A stretch of DNA of 64,000 bases from Amycolatopsis mongoliensis (GTDB lineage: Bacteria; Actinomycetota; Actinomycetes; Mycobacteriales; Pseudonocardiaceae). The translations under genes were made by a program, and so were the position numbers. Of this stretch, positions 8,384-16,652 are shown one piece after another (position 1 is the stretch's first letter; every line of letters begins with the position of its first letter). The notes beneath the pieces are model-generated. The model saw nothing but the letters and a program-made list of their open reading frames with translations. It was not told the DNA's origin and ran no database searches. The stretch spans positions 868,001 to 932,000 of the forward strand of contig NZ_CP127295.1 of the NCBI RefSeq assembly GCF_030285665.1. Direction: 5' to 3'.

Positions 8384-8629
8384 ATGTGGGACAGCACTTT
8401 CGACGAGACGCTGCGCTCGTACCTCCCGTTCCTGCCCGCCGAGGAGGCGTTGACCGCCGAGACGCCGCTGCGGGAGTACGGGCTGGACTCGCTCGCCACC
8501 GTGGAGCTGCTCTCCGTGCTGGAGCAGAGCTACAACGTGCGGTTCGAGGACGACGCCCTGAACCTGGAGACGTTCGAGAACCCCGGCCGGCTGTGGACCA
8601 CGCTGTCCGCCCTGCAGCCCGCTAGCTGA
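8384..8629 (+). CDS. Stand-alone acyl carrier protein, VinL-like
   Basis: An 81-residue acidic carrier protein. The phosphopantetheine serine is in YGLDSLATVE (Ser ~36). In vicenistatin-type systems this ACP carries 3-methylaspartate, then 3-aminoisobutyrate, then the capped dipeptide before transfer to the PKS. ATG 8384 has GGAG 8 nt upstream. It is the only rightward gene within the starter-unit cassette, and its last 8 bases overlap tail-to-tail with the acyltransferase gene, which would hand on its cargo. Confidence 0.93.
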   Translation: MWDSTFDETLRSYLPFLPAEEALTAETPLREYGLDSLATVELLSVLEQSYNVRFEDDALNLETFENPGRLWTTLSALQPAS

Positions 8630-9581
8630 CGCGCGACGGTCCTGCGCCCCGGCGGCGGGGCTGCAGGGCCAGGCGCGGGTTCACCGTGACCACCTCGAAG
8701 CGGCTGGTCGTGACGCGGACGCGCCCGAACAGCGTGTCCGGCCCCGCGATCCAGAGCTTGCCCACCCCGGACCGCTCCAGCGTCCCCACGACGTCCGGCC
8801 AGCGCAGTGGTTTCACGATGCTGTCGAGCAGCATCGTGCGCACCTGCTCGCCGCTGCGCAGGATCTCCCCGTCCTGGTCGGCGACGATCGGCAGCAGCGG
8901 GTCGTGGAAGTCCAGACCGCCGAGCACCTCGTCTTCCGCCTTGCGGCGCAGCGCGCCGAACGCCCGTGAGTGCAGCGGCGGCCGCATCGTGTAGAGGGAG
9001 AGCCCGCCCATGCTCCGGATCGTCTGCTTGAGCCAGTCGAGGTTCCGCTCGCGCACGGAAACCATGTAGAAGTCGTGGTCGATGTAGCACGAGATGTCGA
9101 ACCACTCGCCCTTCCCCTCCAGCTGGGACAGGGCGTCGGTGAGCTTTTCCTCCGGGGTGCGGACGAACGAGTGCGTCACGACGTCGGTGTACTCGGTCGC
9201 GAAGAACTCGGTGAGGCAGCGGGCGAGCTCCGCCGTCATCCACACCGCGTCCGGGAAGGTGAGCGACCCGGCGTACACGCTGGCCGGCTTCTCGCCGAAG
9301 CTCGGGCCGGCGCAGTAGTCGGGGCTCATCCCCTGCTCCTCCTCGGCCCACTGAGCGAGGGCGACGCAGGTGAGCATGAACCCGACCTGGGCGTAGGACG
9401 AGTAGTCGCCCTCGGTCTCGCGGAAGCGGTCGACCAGCGAGTAGCCGAGCCGGTCGTTCGCCTGCGAGATCAGCCTGCGGGCGAAGGGGTTGATGAGCAG
9501 GAACTTGCCGAAGTCGGCGAAGCGACAAGGGCTCATCCCGGGGAAGACGACCGCCGATCCCGGCCGGGTGGCCTCATCCAT
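8622..9581 (-). CDS. Discrete acyltransferase, VinK-like (dipeptidyl transfer from free ACP to PKS)
   Basis: A 319-residue malonyl-transferase-fold protein. Nucleophile Ser94 is in AGPSFGE and the paired His is ~203 in PPLHSRAF; the N-terminal VVFPGMSP is the usual AT opening. VinK recognises two ACPs and moves the dipeptidyl starter from VinL to the loading ACP of the first PKS; the loading ACP without an AT at 1-773 matches this. The start ATG at 9581 overlaps by 8 nt the stop of the aminopeptidase gene upstream, so the two are co-transcribed. Its 3' end overlaps the convergent ACP gene. Confidence 0.88.
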   Translation of the reverse strand: MDEATRPGSAVVFPGMSPCRFADFGKFLLINPFARRLISQANDRLGYSLVDRFRETEGDYSSYAQVGFMLTCVALAQWAEEEQGMSPDYCAGPSFGEKPASVYAGSLTFPDAVWMTAELARCLTEFFATEYTDVVTHSFVRTPEEKLTDALSQLEGKGEWFDISCYIDHDFYMVSVRERNLDWLKQTIRSMGGLSLYTMRPPLHSRAFGALRRKAEDEVLGGLDFHDPLLPIVADQDGEILRSGEQVRTMLLDSIVKPLRWPDVVGTLERSGVGKLWIAGPDTLFGRVRVTTSRFEVVTVNPRLALQPRRRGAGPSRVS

Positions 9582-10524
9582 GGCTGGCGACCTCTCGTTC
9601 GGCGACCCGGCTCGCGGGTGCGGTGGGCTGGATGTCCCGCAGGAAACCCAGCAGGACTTCGCGGAACCGTTCGGGCTCCTCGAGGTGCGGGACGTGGCTG
9701 GAGTCCTCGAAGATCTCCCAGCGCACGTCGTGGATCCGGTCGAAGTACGGCTGCACCGTGACGGGGGTGGCTTCGTCGTGGCGCCCGGACACGAGCAGCG
9801 TCGGCACCTCGATGTCGTCGAGGTACTCGATCACCGAGTAGTCCTTGAGCGTGCCGGTGACGGTGAACTCGCTCGGCCCGTTCATCGTGGCGTAGACGGT
9901 GTTGTCGTCGGCCATCTCCATGAACGAGGCCAGGTAGTCGGCCGGCCACGGCAGCACGCGGCAGACGTGCCGGTCGTAGAACGCGCGCATCAGCTCGAAG
10001 TACTCCGGGTCGCCGGTGGTGCCGGCGGCCTCGTGCGCCCGCAGCTGGTCGTCGACCCCGGGCGGGAGCTGGGCCCGCAGCACGTCCATCTCCCGGCGCC
10101 ACAGCGGGTACGAAGCCGGCGAGTCGGCGATCACCAGCCCGCGCAGGCCGTCCGGGCGCTGCGCGGCGTGCCGCGCGACGACCAGCCCGCCCCATGACTG
10201 TCCGAAGAGGACGTAGTTGTCCTCGATGCCCAGGTGCTGCACCAGGTTGTCCAGTTCGTCACCGAACAGCTCCGGCGTCCAGAACGCCGGGTCCCGGCCC
10301 GGCAGCCGCGTCGAGCCGCCGCTGCCCAGCTGGTCGTAGTGCACGACCGGCCACCCGTGCTCGGCGAGCGAGCAGAGGTTCAGCAGGTAGTCGTGCGTGC
10401 TCCCCGGCCCGCCGTGCACCACGACGACGGCGGGCAGCTCGCCCCCGGCGGTCCCGGTGACCCGGTACCAGGTGCGGTATCCGCCGAAGGGAACCCAGCC
10501 CTTCGCGATGGGTGCCACGGCCAT
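9574..10524 (-). CDS. Proline-iminopeptidase-type alpha/beta hydrolase, VinJ-like (removes the N-cap)
   Basis: A 316-residue serine hydrolase of peptidase family S33. The oxyanion loop is VVHGGPGSTHD, the nucleophile elbow GQSWGG, the acid residue in SGRHDEATP and the catalytic His in SSHVPHLEE. In vicenistatin biosynthesis VinJ releases the terminal alanine from the completed polyketide so the freed amine can attack the thioester and close the lactam. Two ATGs and a GTG are close together; ATG 10524 is preferred because GAGGTGAT sits 4-11 nt before it. First gene of a two-gene operon with the acyltransferase. Confidence 0.88.
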   Translation of the reverse strand: MAVAPIAKGWVPFGGYRTWYRVTGTAGGELPAVVVVHGGPGSTHDYLLNLCSLAEHGWPVVHYDQLGSGGSTRLPGRDPAFWTPELFGDELDNLVQHLGIEDNYVLFGQSWGGLVVARHAAQRPDGLRGLVIADSPASYPLWRREMDVLRAQLPPGVDDQLRAHEAAGTTGDPEYFELMRAFYDRHVCRVLPWPADYLASFMEMADDNTVYATMNGPSEFTVTGTLKDYSVIEYLDDIEVPTLLVSGRHDEATPVTVQPYFDRIHDVRWEIFEDSSHVPHLEEPERFREVLLGFLRDIQPTAPASRVAEREVASHG

Positions 10525-10809
10525 GCTCATCACCTCGTTCGCTTTCCCTCACCGCCGGCGCACGCGGCCGGACCCACGTTCATGTCTAGCCGCCGCGGCC
10601 CCGCCGGAACCAGCCCCTAAGGGGCGTCTAAAGCCGTTCCAAACCTGCTCGAACCTCCCTAGCGCACGGGCGGGCGGCACGGAAGGAATCCGCGCGGGAA
10701 CAGGGGTTCGCGCCCCCTACCGCCGCGTTGCCGGGTCGGCCCGGCGGCGCGCCGCCACTACCTTTTCCCTTGTAGCGGTGTTTCGCCCCCGAGTTCGGAG
10801 AGTGCGTCG
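10525..10809. promoter_or_regulatory. Divergent intergenic region between aminopeptidase and glycosyltransferase genes
   Basis: 285 bp without a credible gene. It must carry the promoters of the leftward aminopeptidase/acyltransferase operon and the rightward glycosyltransferase gene. No operator could be assigned confidently. Confidence 0.45.
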
Positions 10810-12072
10810 ATGCGCGTCATGATGATGGTGTTCCCGACGAGGACGCACGTCTACAGCATGGCCCCGGTGGGCTGGGCGCTCGCCGCGGCCGGGCACGAGG
10901 TCCGGTTCGTCGGCCAGTGCAACCCGCGCGAGGTGGCGTCGTTCGCCGAAACCGGCCTCGACGCGATGTGGTTCGGCGACGAGCTCGACATCGCCCGCCA
11001 CCGGCAGCTGCAGATGGACGGCGACAACGCCATGCAGGGTGGCTTCCGCATCTCCGAAAGCCGGCCGGAGCGCTACACCGAGGAGTACGTCCGCACCGTC
11101 TACGAGCACTGGGTCGAGGTCTTCCGCTGGACCACCCCGGACTCGCTGCTCGACGAGCTGGTGCGGTTCGCGAAGGGCTGGCGGCCGGACCTGGTCGTGT
11201 GGGACCCGATGATCTACGCCGCCCCGATCGTCGCGCACGCCCTCGGCGTCCCGCACCTGCGGATGATGTACGCCGCGGACCAGACGGCGCGGATCGCCGC
11301 GCAGTACCGGGACCTCCGGGCGAACCACCCCGAGGACACCACGCCGGACCCGTTCGTCGAGTGGATGTCCGCCGCGGTCGGGCGATTCGGCGCCGAGTAC
11401 GACGAATCCCTGCGCCACGGCGTCAAGACCCTCGACTGCCACCCGTCCTACCTGCGCTACGACGGCGTCGGCGTCGACTACGTGCCGGCGCGGTTCGTGC
11501 CGCAGAACAAGCCGATGGCCATCCCCCGGTGGGTGCTCGAAAAGCCGGAGCGCCGCCGGGTGATGCTGACGCTCGGCATCTCGAACCGGCAGGTGCTCGG
11601 CGTCGAGGAGACGTCGGTGGCCGACCTGCTCGACGGCCTCGCGGACCTCGACGTCGAGGTGATCGCGACGCTCAACGCCGCCCAGCTCGCGTCGGTGAAG
11701 AAGATCCCGGACAACGTGCGCGCGGTCGACTTCGTGCCGATGAACGAGCTCCTCGCGAGCTGCTCGGCCATCGTCCACCAGGGCGGCGGCGCGACGATCG
11801 GCAACGCGGTCGTCAACGGCGTCCCGCAGCTCGTCATCCCCGGCACCACCTGGAGCGAGCGGGTATCCGCCGTCGCGCAAGAAAAGCGCGGCAACGGCCT
11901 GGTGCTGGACCTCGAGGACGTCACGCCGGAGTCCGTCCGCAGTGGGCTGAACCGGCTGCTGGAGGAACCGTCCTTCCGGGACTGCGCGCTCGAGGTCCGC
12001 GACGAGATGCTGGCCACGCCGACGCTGGACGACCTCGTGCCGGAGCTGGAACGGATCGCGCGATGGCAGTGA
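10810..12072 (+). CDS. Macrolide/macrolactam glycosyltransferase (GT1), VinC-like
   Basis: A 420-residue GT-B enzyme. The N-terminal acceptor half starts MRVMMMVFPTRTHVYSMAP; the C-terminal nucleotide-sugar site contains VHQGGGATIGNAVVNGVPQ, the UGT-type donor motif with its His and Gly run. By analogy with VinC it attaches an NDP-deoxysugar to the macrolactam aglycone. No deoxysugar genes are in the window, so they should lie to the left with the rest of the PKS or elsewhere. ATG 10810 follows GGAGAGTGCGTCG. An accessory activator protein, required by some desosaminyl-type transferases, is not seen beside it. Confidence 0.9.
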   Translation: MRVMMMVFPTRTHVYSMAPVGWALAAAGHEVRFVGQCNPREVASFAETGLDAMWFGDELDIARHRQLQMDGDNAMQGGFRISESRPERYTEEYVRTVYEHWVEVFRWTTPDSLLDELVRFAKGWRPDLVVWDPMIYAAPIVAHALGVPHLRMMYAADQTARIAAQYRDLRANHPEDTTPDPFVEWMSAAVGRFGAEYDESLRHGVKTLDCHPSYLRYDGVGVDYVPARFVPQNKPMAIPRWVLEKPERRRVMLTLGISNRQVLGVEETSVADLLDGLADLDVEVIATLNAAQLASVKKIPDNVRAVDFVPMNELLASCSAIVHQGGGATIGNAVVNGVPQLVIPGTTWSERVSAVAQEKRGNGLVLDLEDVTPESVRSGLNRLLEEPSFRDCALEVRDEMLATPTLDDLVPELERIARWQ

Positions 12073-12125
12073 CATCTGGGGCTCCGCCCCAGGTCAGGGG
12101 CTCCGCCACCCGAACCCCCGAAAAG

Positions 12126-13250
12126 ATGGCGGTGACCGGGCGGCCGAAGGTGGTGCGCACCATCGGGTTCCTCATCGGGAGCCTGCCGCTGCGGATCGCC
12201 GCCTTCGTGCTCGTGCTGGTCACGATGCTGCTCGGCATCGCCACCACCATGCTGTGGGTCGGCATCCCGATCCTGATCACCGCCACCTCGCTCGTCCAGG
12301 GTTTCGCCCGCCTGGAGCGCCGCTGGGTCCACACGATGCTCGGCGTCGACGTCCCGCCGCCGCGGCGGCGCGAGCACGGCCCCGGACTCCTGCAGACGTG
12401 GCAGACCCGCCTGGTGGACCAGGTCACCTGGCGCGAGGTGAACTACGTGCTGCTCGCCTTCCCGCTGGGCATCGTGGAGTTCGTCGCCGGGATCGTGTCC
12501 GTGGCCGTGCCGCCGTTCGGGATCTTCGTCGCGCCGCGGATCGGCGCCCTGCACGCCGCGCTGACGGCGTCGATGCTGGGGCCGGACCGCACGGCGCAGC
12601 TGGAGGCCCGGACCCGGCAGCTGAGCGACTCGCGCGCCCGCGGCGTCGACGCCGTCGAGGCCGAGCGGCGGCGCATCGAACGCGACCTGCACGACGGCGC
12701 CCAGCAGCGGCTGGTGTCGGTCGCGATGAGCCTGGGCCGGGCCCAGCTGAAGCTCGACGTTAACGACCCCGCCGATACCGCCGCCGTGCGCGAGCTGATC
12801 GGCGCGGCGCACGCGGACGCCAAGCTCGCGGTGTCCGAGCTGCGTGACCTCGCCCGCGGGATCTACCCGCCGGTGCTGCAGGACCGCGGTCTCGACGCGG
12901 CGCTGTCCTCGCTCACCGCGCGGATGGCGATCCCGGTCGACGTCGAGGTGAGCGTCGACCCGCGCCCGCCCGCGCCGGTCGAGACCACGACGTACTTCAT
13001 CGTCAGCGAGACGCTGACCAACATCGCGAAGCACGCCGGCGCCGACCGCGCGTCGGTGCGCGTGACCCGCGACGACGAGACCGTGGTGGTCGAGATCCTC
13101 GACAACGGTCACGGCGGCGCGTCCGTCCGTCCCGGTGGTGGCCTGGCCGGGCTCGCCGACCGGGCCGCGACCATCGACGGCGTGCTCACCGTGGTCAGCC
13201 CGGTGGGCGGCCCCACCGTGGTGCGCGCCGACCTGCCCGTCCGCTGGTGA
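12126..13250 (+). CDS. Sensor histidine kinase, NarL/DesK-type (HisKA_3)
   Basis: About 374 residues with four or so membrane segments in the first 150 residues (near 14-55 and 107-140). Then comes the phosphoacceptor region RRRIERDLHDGAQQR with His ~189, and a compact ATPase domain with DNGHGG and GGGLAGLADR. Its partner is the response regulator 17 nt downstream. The start is uncertain: ATG 12126 follows a 53-nt GC-rich spacer after the glycosyltransferase stop, while ATG 12063, overlapping that gene, would add 21 low-complexity residues. The signal it senses is unknown; position suggests control of the neighbouring cluster, or simply the right-hand boundary of it. Confidence 0.9.
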   Translation: MAVTGRPKVVRTIGFLIGSLPLRIAAFVLVLVTMLLGIATTMLWVGIPILITATSLVQGFARLERRWVHTMLGVDVPPPRRREHGPGLLQTWQTRLVDQVTWREVNYVLLAFPLGIVEFVAGIVSVAVPPFGIFVAPRIGALHAALTASMLGPDRTAQLEARTRQLSDSRARGVDAVEAERRRIERDLHDGAQQRLVSVAMSLGRAQLKLDVNDPADTAAVRELIGAAHADAKLAVSELRDLARGIYPPVLQDRGLDAALSSLTARMAIPVDVEVSVDPRPPAPVETTTYFIVSETLTNIAKHAGADRASVRVTRDDETVVVEILDNGHGGASVRPGGGLAGLADRAATIDGVLTVVSPVGGPTVVRADLPVRW

Positions 13251-13267
13251 ACTCCCGGGAGTGCGAA

Positions 13268-13921
13268 ATGCGTGTGGTCATCGCCGAAGACTCGGTCCTG
13301 CTGCGGGCCGGCGTGCAGAGCCTGCTCGCCGACGTCGGCATCGAGACCGCGGCCGCCGTGTCCAACGGGGACGACCTGCTCGTCGCCGTCCGCGAACACC
13401 AGCCGGACCTCGTCATCGCCGACGTCCGGATGCCCCCGACGTTCACCGACGAGGGCATCCGCGCGGCGATCGCGGCGCGCAAGGAGGTCCCGGGCCTGCC
13501 GGTGCTGGTGGTTTCGCAGTACGTGGAGGGCAGCTACGCGGTCGAGCTGATCGCCGAAGGCACCTCCGGCGTCGGCTACCTGCTGAAGGAACGCGTCGCC
13601 GACGTGGCCGACTTCCTCGAAGCGGTCCGCCGGGTGGCGAGCGGCGGCTCGGCGATCGACCCCGACGTGGTCGCCCAGATGCTGTCCCGCAACCGCGACC
13701 CCCTGGAGGGGCTGACCGCCCGCGAGACGGAGGTCCTCGGGCTGATGGCCCAGGGCCTGTCGAACGCGGCCATCGCGAAGGACCTGGTCGTCACCCAGGG
13801 CGCGGTGGAGAACCACATCAGCAACATCTTCGCGAAGCTCGGCCTCGAAGCCAGCCGCGACCAGAACCGCCGCATCCGCGCGGTGCTGACCTACCTGGAC
13901 AGCACAACCGTCCGCACGTGA
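13268..13921 (+). CDS. Response regulator, NarL/LuxR family
   Basis: A 217-residue regulator. The receiver domain has the phosphoacceptor Asp52 in VIADVRMPP and the conserved Lys in YLLKERV. The C-terminal LuxR-type helix-turn-helix covers LTARETEVLGLMAQGLSNAA to NHISNIFAKLGL. ATG 13268 is preferred because GGGAG lies 7 nt upstream and it starts exactly at the receiver fold; a longer GTG start inside the kinase stop codon adds seven residues. Cognate to the kinase immediately upstream. Closely similar in layout to the pair at 46214-48057. Confidence 0.93.
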   Translation: MRVVIAEDSVLLRAGVQSLLADVGIETAAAVSNGDDLLVAVREHQPDLVIADVRMPPTFTDEGIRAAIAARKEVPGLPVLVVSQYVEGSYAVELIAEGTSGVGYLLKERVADVADFLEAVRRVASGGSAIDPDVVAQMLSRNRDPLEGLTARETEVLGLMAQGLSNAAIAKDLVVTQGAVENHISNIFAKLGLEASRDQNRRIRAVLTYLDSTTVRT

Positions 13922-13922
13922 A

Positions 13923-13968
13923 GTCGTGAGTGGTTAGGGCGGTTAGAACCGCCCTAACCACTCACGAC
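13923..13968. terminator. 46-bp perfect palindrome, copy 2
   Basis: Same 22+2+22 layout as copy 1, starting 2 nt after the response-regulator stop and ending 9 nt before the stop of the convergent carboxylase epsilon gene. Bases 11-12 are GG instead of TT and the opposite arm is changed to match (CC for AA). Likely a bidirectional terminator. Confidence 0.8.
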
Positions 13969-13977
13969 GGCTTGCGC

Positions 13978-14157
13978 TCAGCGGAGGGTGCGCCAGCTCG
14001 TGGCCGGCTGGAAACGGGGCCGGCGGCGCGGGCGCGGGACCGGCGGTGGTCCGGGGTCGGGCGGCTGGGCGCCGACCGCGGCCAGGACCGCGACCAGCGC
14101 CGCCAGCTCCGTCTCGTCGGGCGCGCCGCGCAGGACCCGCACCACCGGGTCGCCCAT
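13978..14157 (-). CDS. Acyl-CoA carboxylase epsilon subunit
   Basis: A 59-residue protein: PVVRVLRGAPDETELAALVA, a Pro/Arg-rich linker, then a basic tail ending in PATSWRTLR. This is the typical small epsilon subunit of actinobacterial acyl-CoA carboxylases, which stimulates the beta/alpha complex. Its ATG shares one base with the stop of the beta-subunit gene (TGATG). The biotinylated alpha subunit is not in the window. Confidence 0.85.
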   Translation of the reverse strand: MGDPVVRVLRGAPDETELAALVAVLAAVGAQPPDPGPPPVPRPRRRPRFQPATSWRTLR

Positions 14158-15722
14158 CAGACCGGCGGGTTCCCGTGCTTGCGCGCCGGGATGTCGGCGT
14201 GCTTGGTGCGGAGCATCGCGAGCGAGCGGATCAGCAGCGCGCGCGTCTCGCCCGGCTCGATCACGTCGTCCACGAGGCCGCGCTCGGCCGCGTAGTACGG
14301 GTGCATCAGCTCGGTGCGGTACTCCTTGATCTTCAAGGCGCGCACGGCTTCGGGATCGTCGGCCGCCTTGATCTCGCGGCGGAAGATGACGTTCGCGGCG
14401 CCCTCGGCGCCCATCACGGCGATCTCGTTCGTCGGCCACGCCAGCGAGACGTCGGTGCCGATCGACCGCGAGTCCATCACGATGTACGCACCGCCGTAGG
14501 CCTTGCGCAGGATCAGCTGCACCCGCGGCACGGTGGCATTGCAGTAGGCGTAGAGCAGCTTCGCGCCGTGCCGGATGATCCCGCCGTGCTCCTGGTCGAC
14601 CCCGGGCAGGAAGCCGGGGACGTCCACCAGCGTCACGAGCGGGACGTTGAACGCGTCGCAGGTCTGCACGAACCGCGCGGCCTTCTCGCTCGCTTCGATG
14701 TCGAGCACCCCGGCGAGGACGGCGGGCTGGTTCGCGACGATGCCCACGACGTGGCCGTCCAGCCTGGCCAGCGCGCACACGACGTTGGTCGCCCAGCCGG
14801 CGTGCACCTGCAGGAACTCGCCGTCGTCGACGATCTCCGCGATGACGTCGCAGATGTCGTACGCGCGGGCCGGATCGGTGGGGACGACGTCGAGCAGGCG
14901 GTCGGTGCGGCGGTCGGGCGGGTCGGCGGCGGGCGCGTGTGGCGGGGCCTCGTTGTTGTTGGCCGGAAGCAGGGAGAGCAGGTAGCGGACGTCGGCCAGG
15001 CAGGTCGCCTCGTCGTCGTAGGCGAACGCGGCGACGCCGGAGGTCTCGGCGTGCACGTCGGCGCCGCCGAGGCCGTTCTGCGTGATCTCCTCGCCCGTCA
15101 CCGCCTGCACGACGTCGGGTCCGGTGATGAACATCTGCGAGGTCTCGCGGACCATGAACACGAAGTCGGTCAAGGCGGGCGAGTACGCCGCGCCGCCCGC
15201 GCACGGGCCGAGCATCACGGAGATCTGCGGGATGACCCCGGAGCAGCGGGTGTTGCGCCGGAAGATGCCGCCGTAGCCGGCGAGCGCGGTGACGCCCTCC
15301 TGGATCCGGGCCCCGGCGCCGTCGTTGAGCGACACCAGCGGCGCGCCCGCGGCCTCGGCGAGGTCCATCACCTTGTGGATCTTCTGCGCGTGCGCCTCGC
15401 CGAGCGCGCCGCCGAAGATCCGGAAGTCGTGGGCGTAGACGAACACCGTCCGGCCGTCGACGGTGCCCCAGCCGCAGACGACGCCGTCGGAGTGCGGGCG
15501 GCGCTGCTCCAGGCCGAACCCGGTGGCCCGGTGCCGGCGCAGGGCCTCGAGCTCGGTGAACGAGCCCGGGTCGAGGAGCAGGTCGATCCGCTCGTGCGCG
15601 GTCAGCTTGCCGCGCTCGTGCTGACGCTGCGTGGCGGCGTCGTCGGGTCCGCGGCGCGCGGCGTCCTTGATCTCCCGCAGCTCGTCGAGCCGGTTGGCGA
15701 ACGCGGCCGGTGCCTCAGACAC
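14157..15722 (-). CDS. Acyl-CoA carboxylase beta subunit (PccB/AccD type carboxyltransferase)
   Basis: A 521-residue biotin-dependent carboxyltransferase. Two crotonase-like halves are evident, with oxyanion Gly-Gly pairs in GPCAGGAAYSP and KAYGGAYIVM. It transfers carboxyl from biotin to acetyl- or propionyl-CoA to give malonyl- or methylmalonyl-CoA, the PKS extender units. The Ile in GGAYIVM aligns with the residue (Asp422 in Streptomyces PccB, from memory) linked to acyl-chain choice; Ile is associated with broader acceptance. The GTG start lies 8 nt inside the end of the thioesterase gene, so the thioesterase, beta and epsilon genes form one overlapping operon. The context suggests precursor supply for the macrolactam. 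Confidence 0.93.
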   Translation of the reverse strand: MSEAPAAFANRLDELREIKDAARRGPDDAATQRQHERGKLTAHERIDLLLDPGSFTELEALRRHRATGFGLEQRRPHSDGVVCGWGTVDGRTVFVYAHDFRIFGGALGEAHAQKIHKVMDLAEAAGAPLVSLNDGAGARIQEGVTALAGYGGIFRRNTRCSGVIPQISVMLGPCAGGAAYSPALTDFVFMVRETSQMFITGPDVVQAVTGEEITQNGLGGADVHAETSGVAAFAYDDEATCLADVRYLLSLLPANNNEAPPHAPAADPPDRRTDRLLDVVPTDPARAYDICDVIAEIVDDGEFLQVHAGWATNVVCALARLDGHVVGIVANQPAVLAGVLDIEASEKAARFVQTCDAFNVPLVTLVDVPGFLPGVDQEHGGIIRHGAKLLYAYCNATVPRVQLILRKAYGGAYIVMDSRSIGTDVSLAWPTNEIAVMGAEGAANVIFRREIKAADDPEAVRALKIKEYRTELMHPYYAAERGLVDDVIEPGETRALLIRSLAMLRTKHADIPARKHGNPPV

Positions 15723-16476
15723 GGACGCCTCCCAGCTCGTCGGCGAGCCGCCGCAGGATGACGCCCTGGTGGCGGGTGAGGAAGAAGTGCCCGCCGGAGA
15801 GTTCGATCAGCTCGAAGCCGCCGGCCGTGTGGTCCGCCCAGGAGGCGACCTCGTCGACGGTGGCCATCGGGTCGTCGCTGCCGGTGAAGGCCACGATCGG
15901 CGCGGCCAGGGGGTCGCCCGGGGTGTACCGGTAGGTCTCGACCGCCCGGTAGTCGTTGCGCACCACCGGCAAGATCATGCGGACGACCTCGTCGTCGCCG
16001 AGCAGGTCCGCCTCGGTGCCGCTCAGCCGCCGCAGCTCGGCGATGACGCCGTCGTCGGTCCGGGTGTGCACGCTTTCGTCACGGACCCGCGAGGGAGCGC
16101 GCCGCCCGGAGACGAACAGCGCGGCGATCTTCACGCCGGCCCGTTCGAGGCGGCGGGCGGTCTCGTAGGCGACCATGGCGCCCATGCTGTGCCCGAACAG
16201 TGCGAGCGGCCGGCCGGTGTTCTTCCGGAGCAGGTCGCCGACCCGGTCGGCCATGGCGTCGATGCTGGTCAGGAAGGGCTCGTGCCGCCGGTCCTGCCGC
16301 CCCGGGTACTGGACGGCGAGGACCTCGACGTCCGGGGCGAGTGCCTTGGCCACCGGGAAGTAGAAGGGGGCCGAGCCACCGGCGTGCGGCAGGCAGACGA
16401 GCCGCGCCTTCGCCTCGGGTGCAGCCGCGAACCGGCGCAACCAGTTCTCCTCGGCGTTGTCCCCGTGGGCGACCAT
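15715..16476 (-). CDS. Type II (editing) thioesterase
   Basis: About 253 residues, alpha/beta hydrolase. Opening motif CLPHAGGSAPFYF, nucleophile Ser97 in LFGHSMGAMVAY, catalytic His in LSGGHFFL near the C-terminus. Type II thioesterases clear aberrant acyl groups from PKS carrier domains. ATG 16476 was chosen; a GTG three codons upstream (16485) with AAGG before it is equally possible. First gene of the operon with the acyl-CoA carboxylase subunits. Compare the degenerate relative at 61980-62594, which lacks the nucleophile. Confidence 0.92.
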   Translation of the reverse strand: MVAHGDNAEENWLRRFAAAPEAKARLVCLPHAGGSAPFYFPVAKALAPDVEVLAVQYPGRQDRRHEPFLTSIDAMADRVGDLLRKNTGRPLALFGHSMGAMVAYETARRLERAGVKIAALFVSGRRAPSRVRDESVHTRTDDGVIAELRRLSGTEADLLGDDEVVRMILPVVRNDYRAVETYRYTPGDPLAAPIVAFTGSDDPMATVDEVASWADHTAGGFELIELSGGHFFLTRHQGVILRRLADELGGVRV

Positions 16477-16652
16477 GTCGTCCACCGCCCTTCCGTCTCG
16501 GAGGCTCCTCCCGGCCAAGCTAGCCAGCGGGAGCGCGGGCCAACGACCCCTAAAGCCCCCTAACGGTGCGGGCCACGGGTAAACGCGGCCAGGCCGGGTA
16601 TGCCGTATCCGGAGAAACCGCGCTCGTGGGGAAGCGCAGGAGGAGTCGCACA

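Noticed and set aside
10917-13250. 777-residue fusion of glycosyltransferase region and histidine kinase
   Set aside because: The first 380 residues are an off-frame reading of the glycosyltransferase gene; only the kinase part is real.
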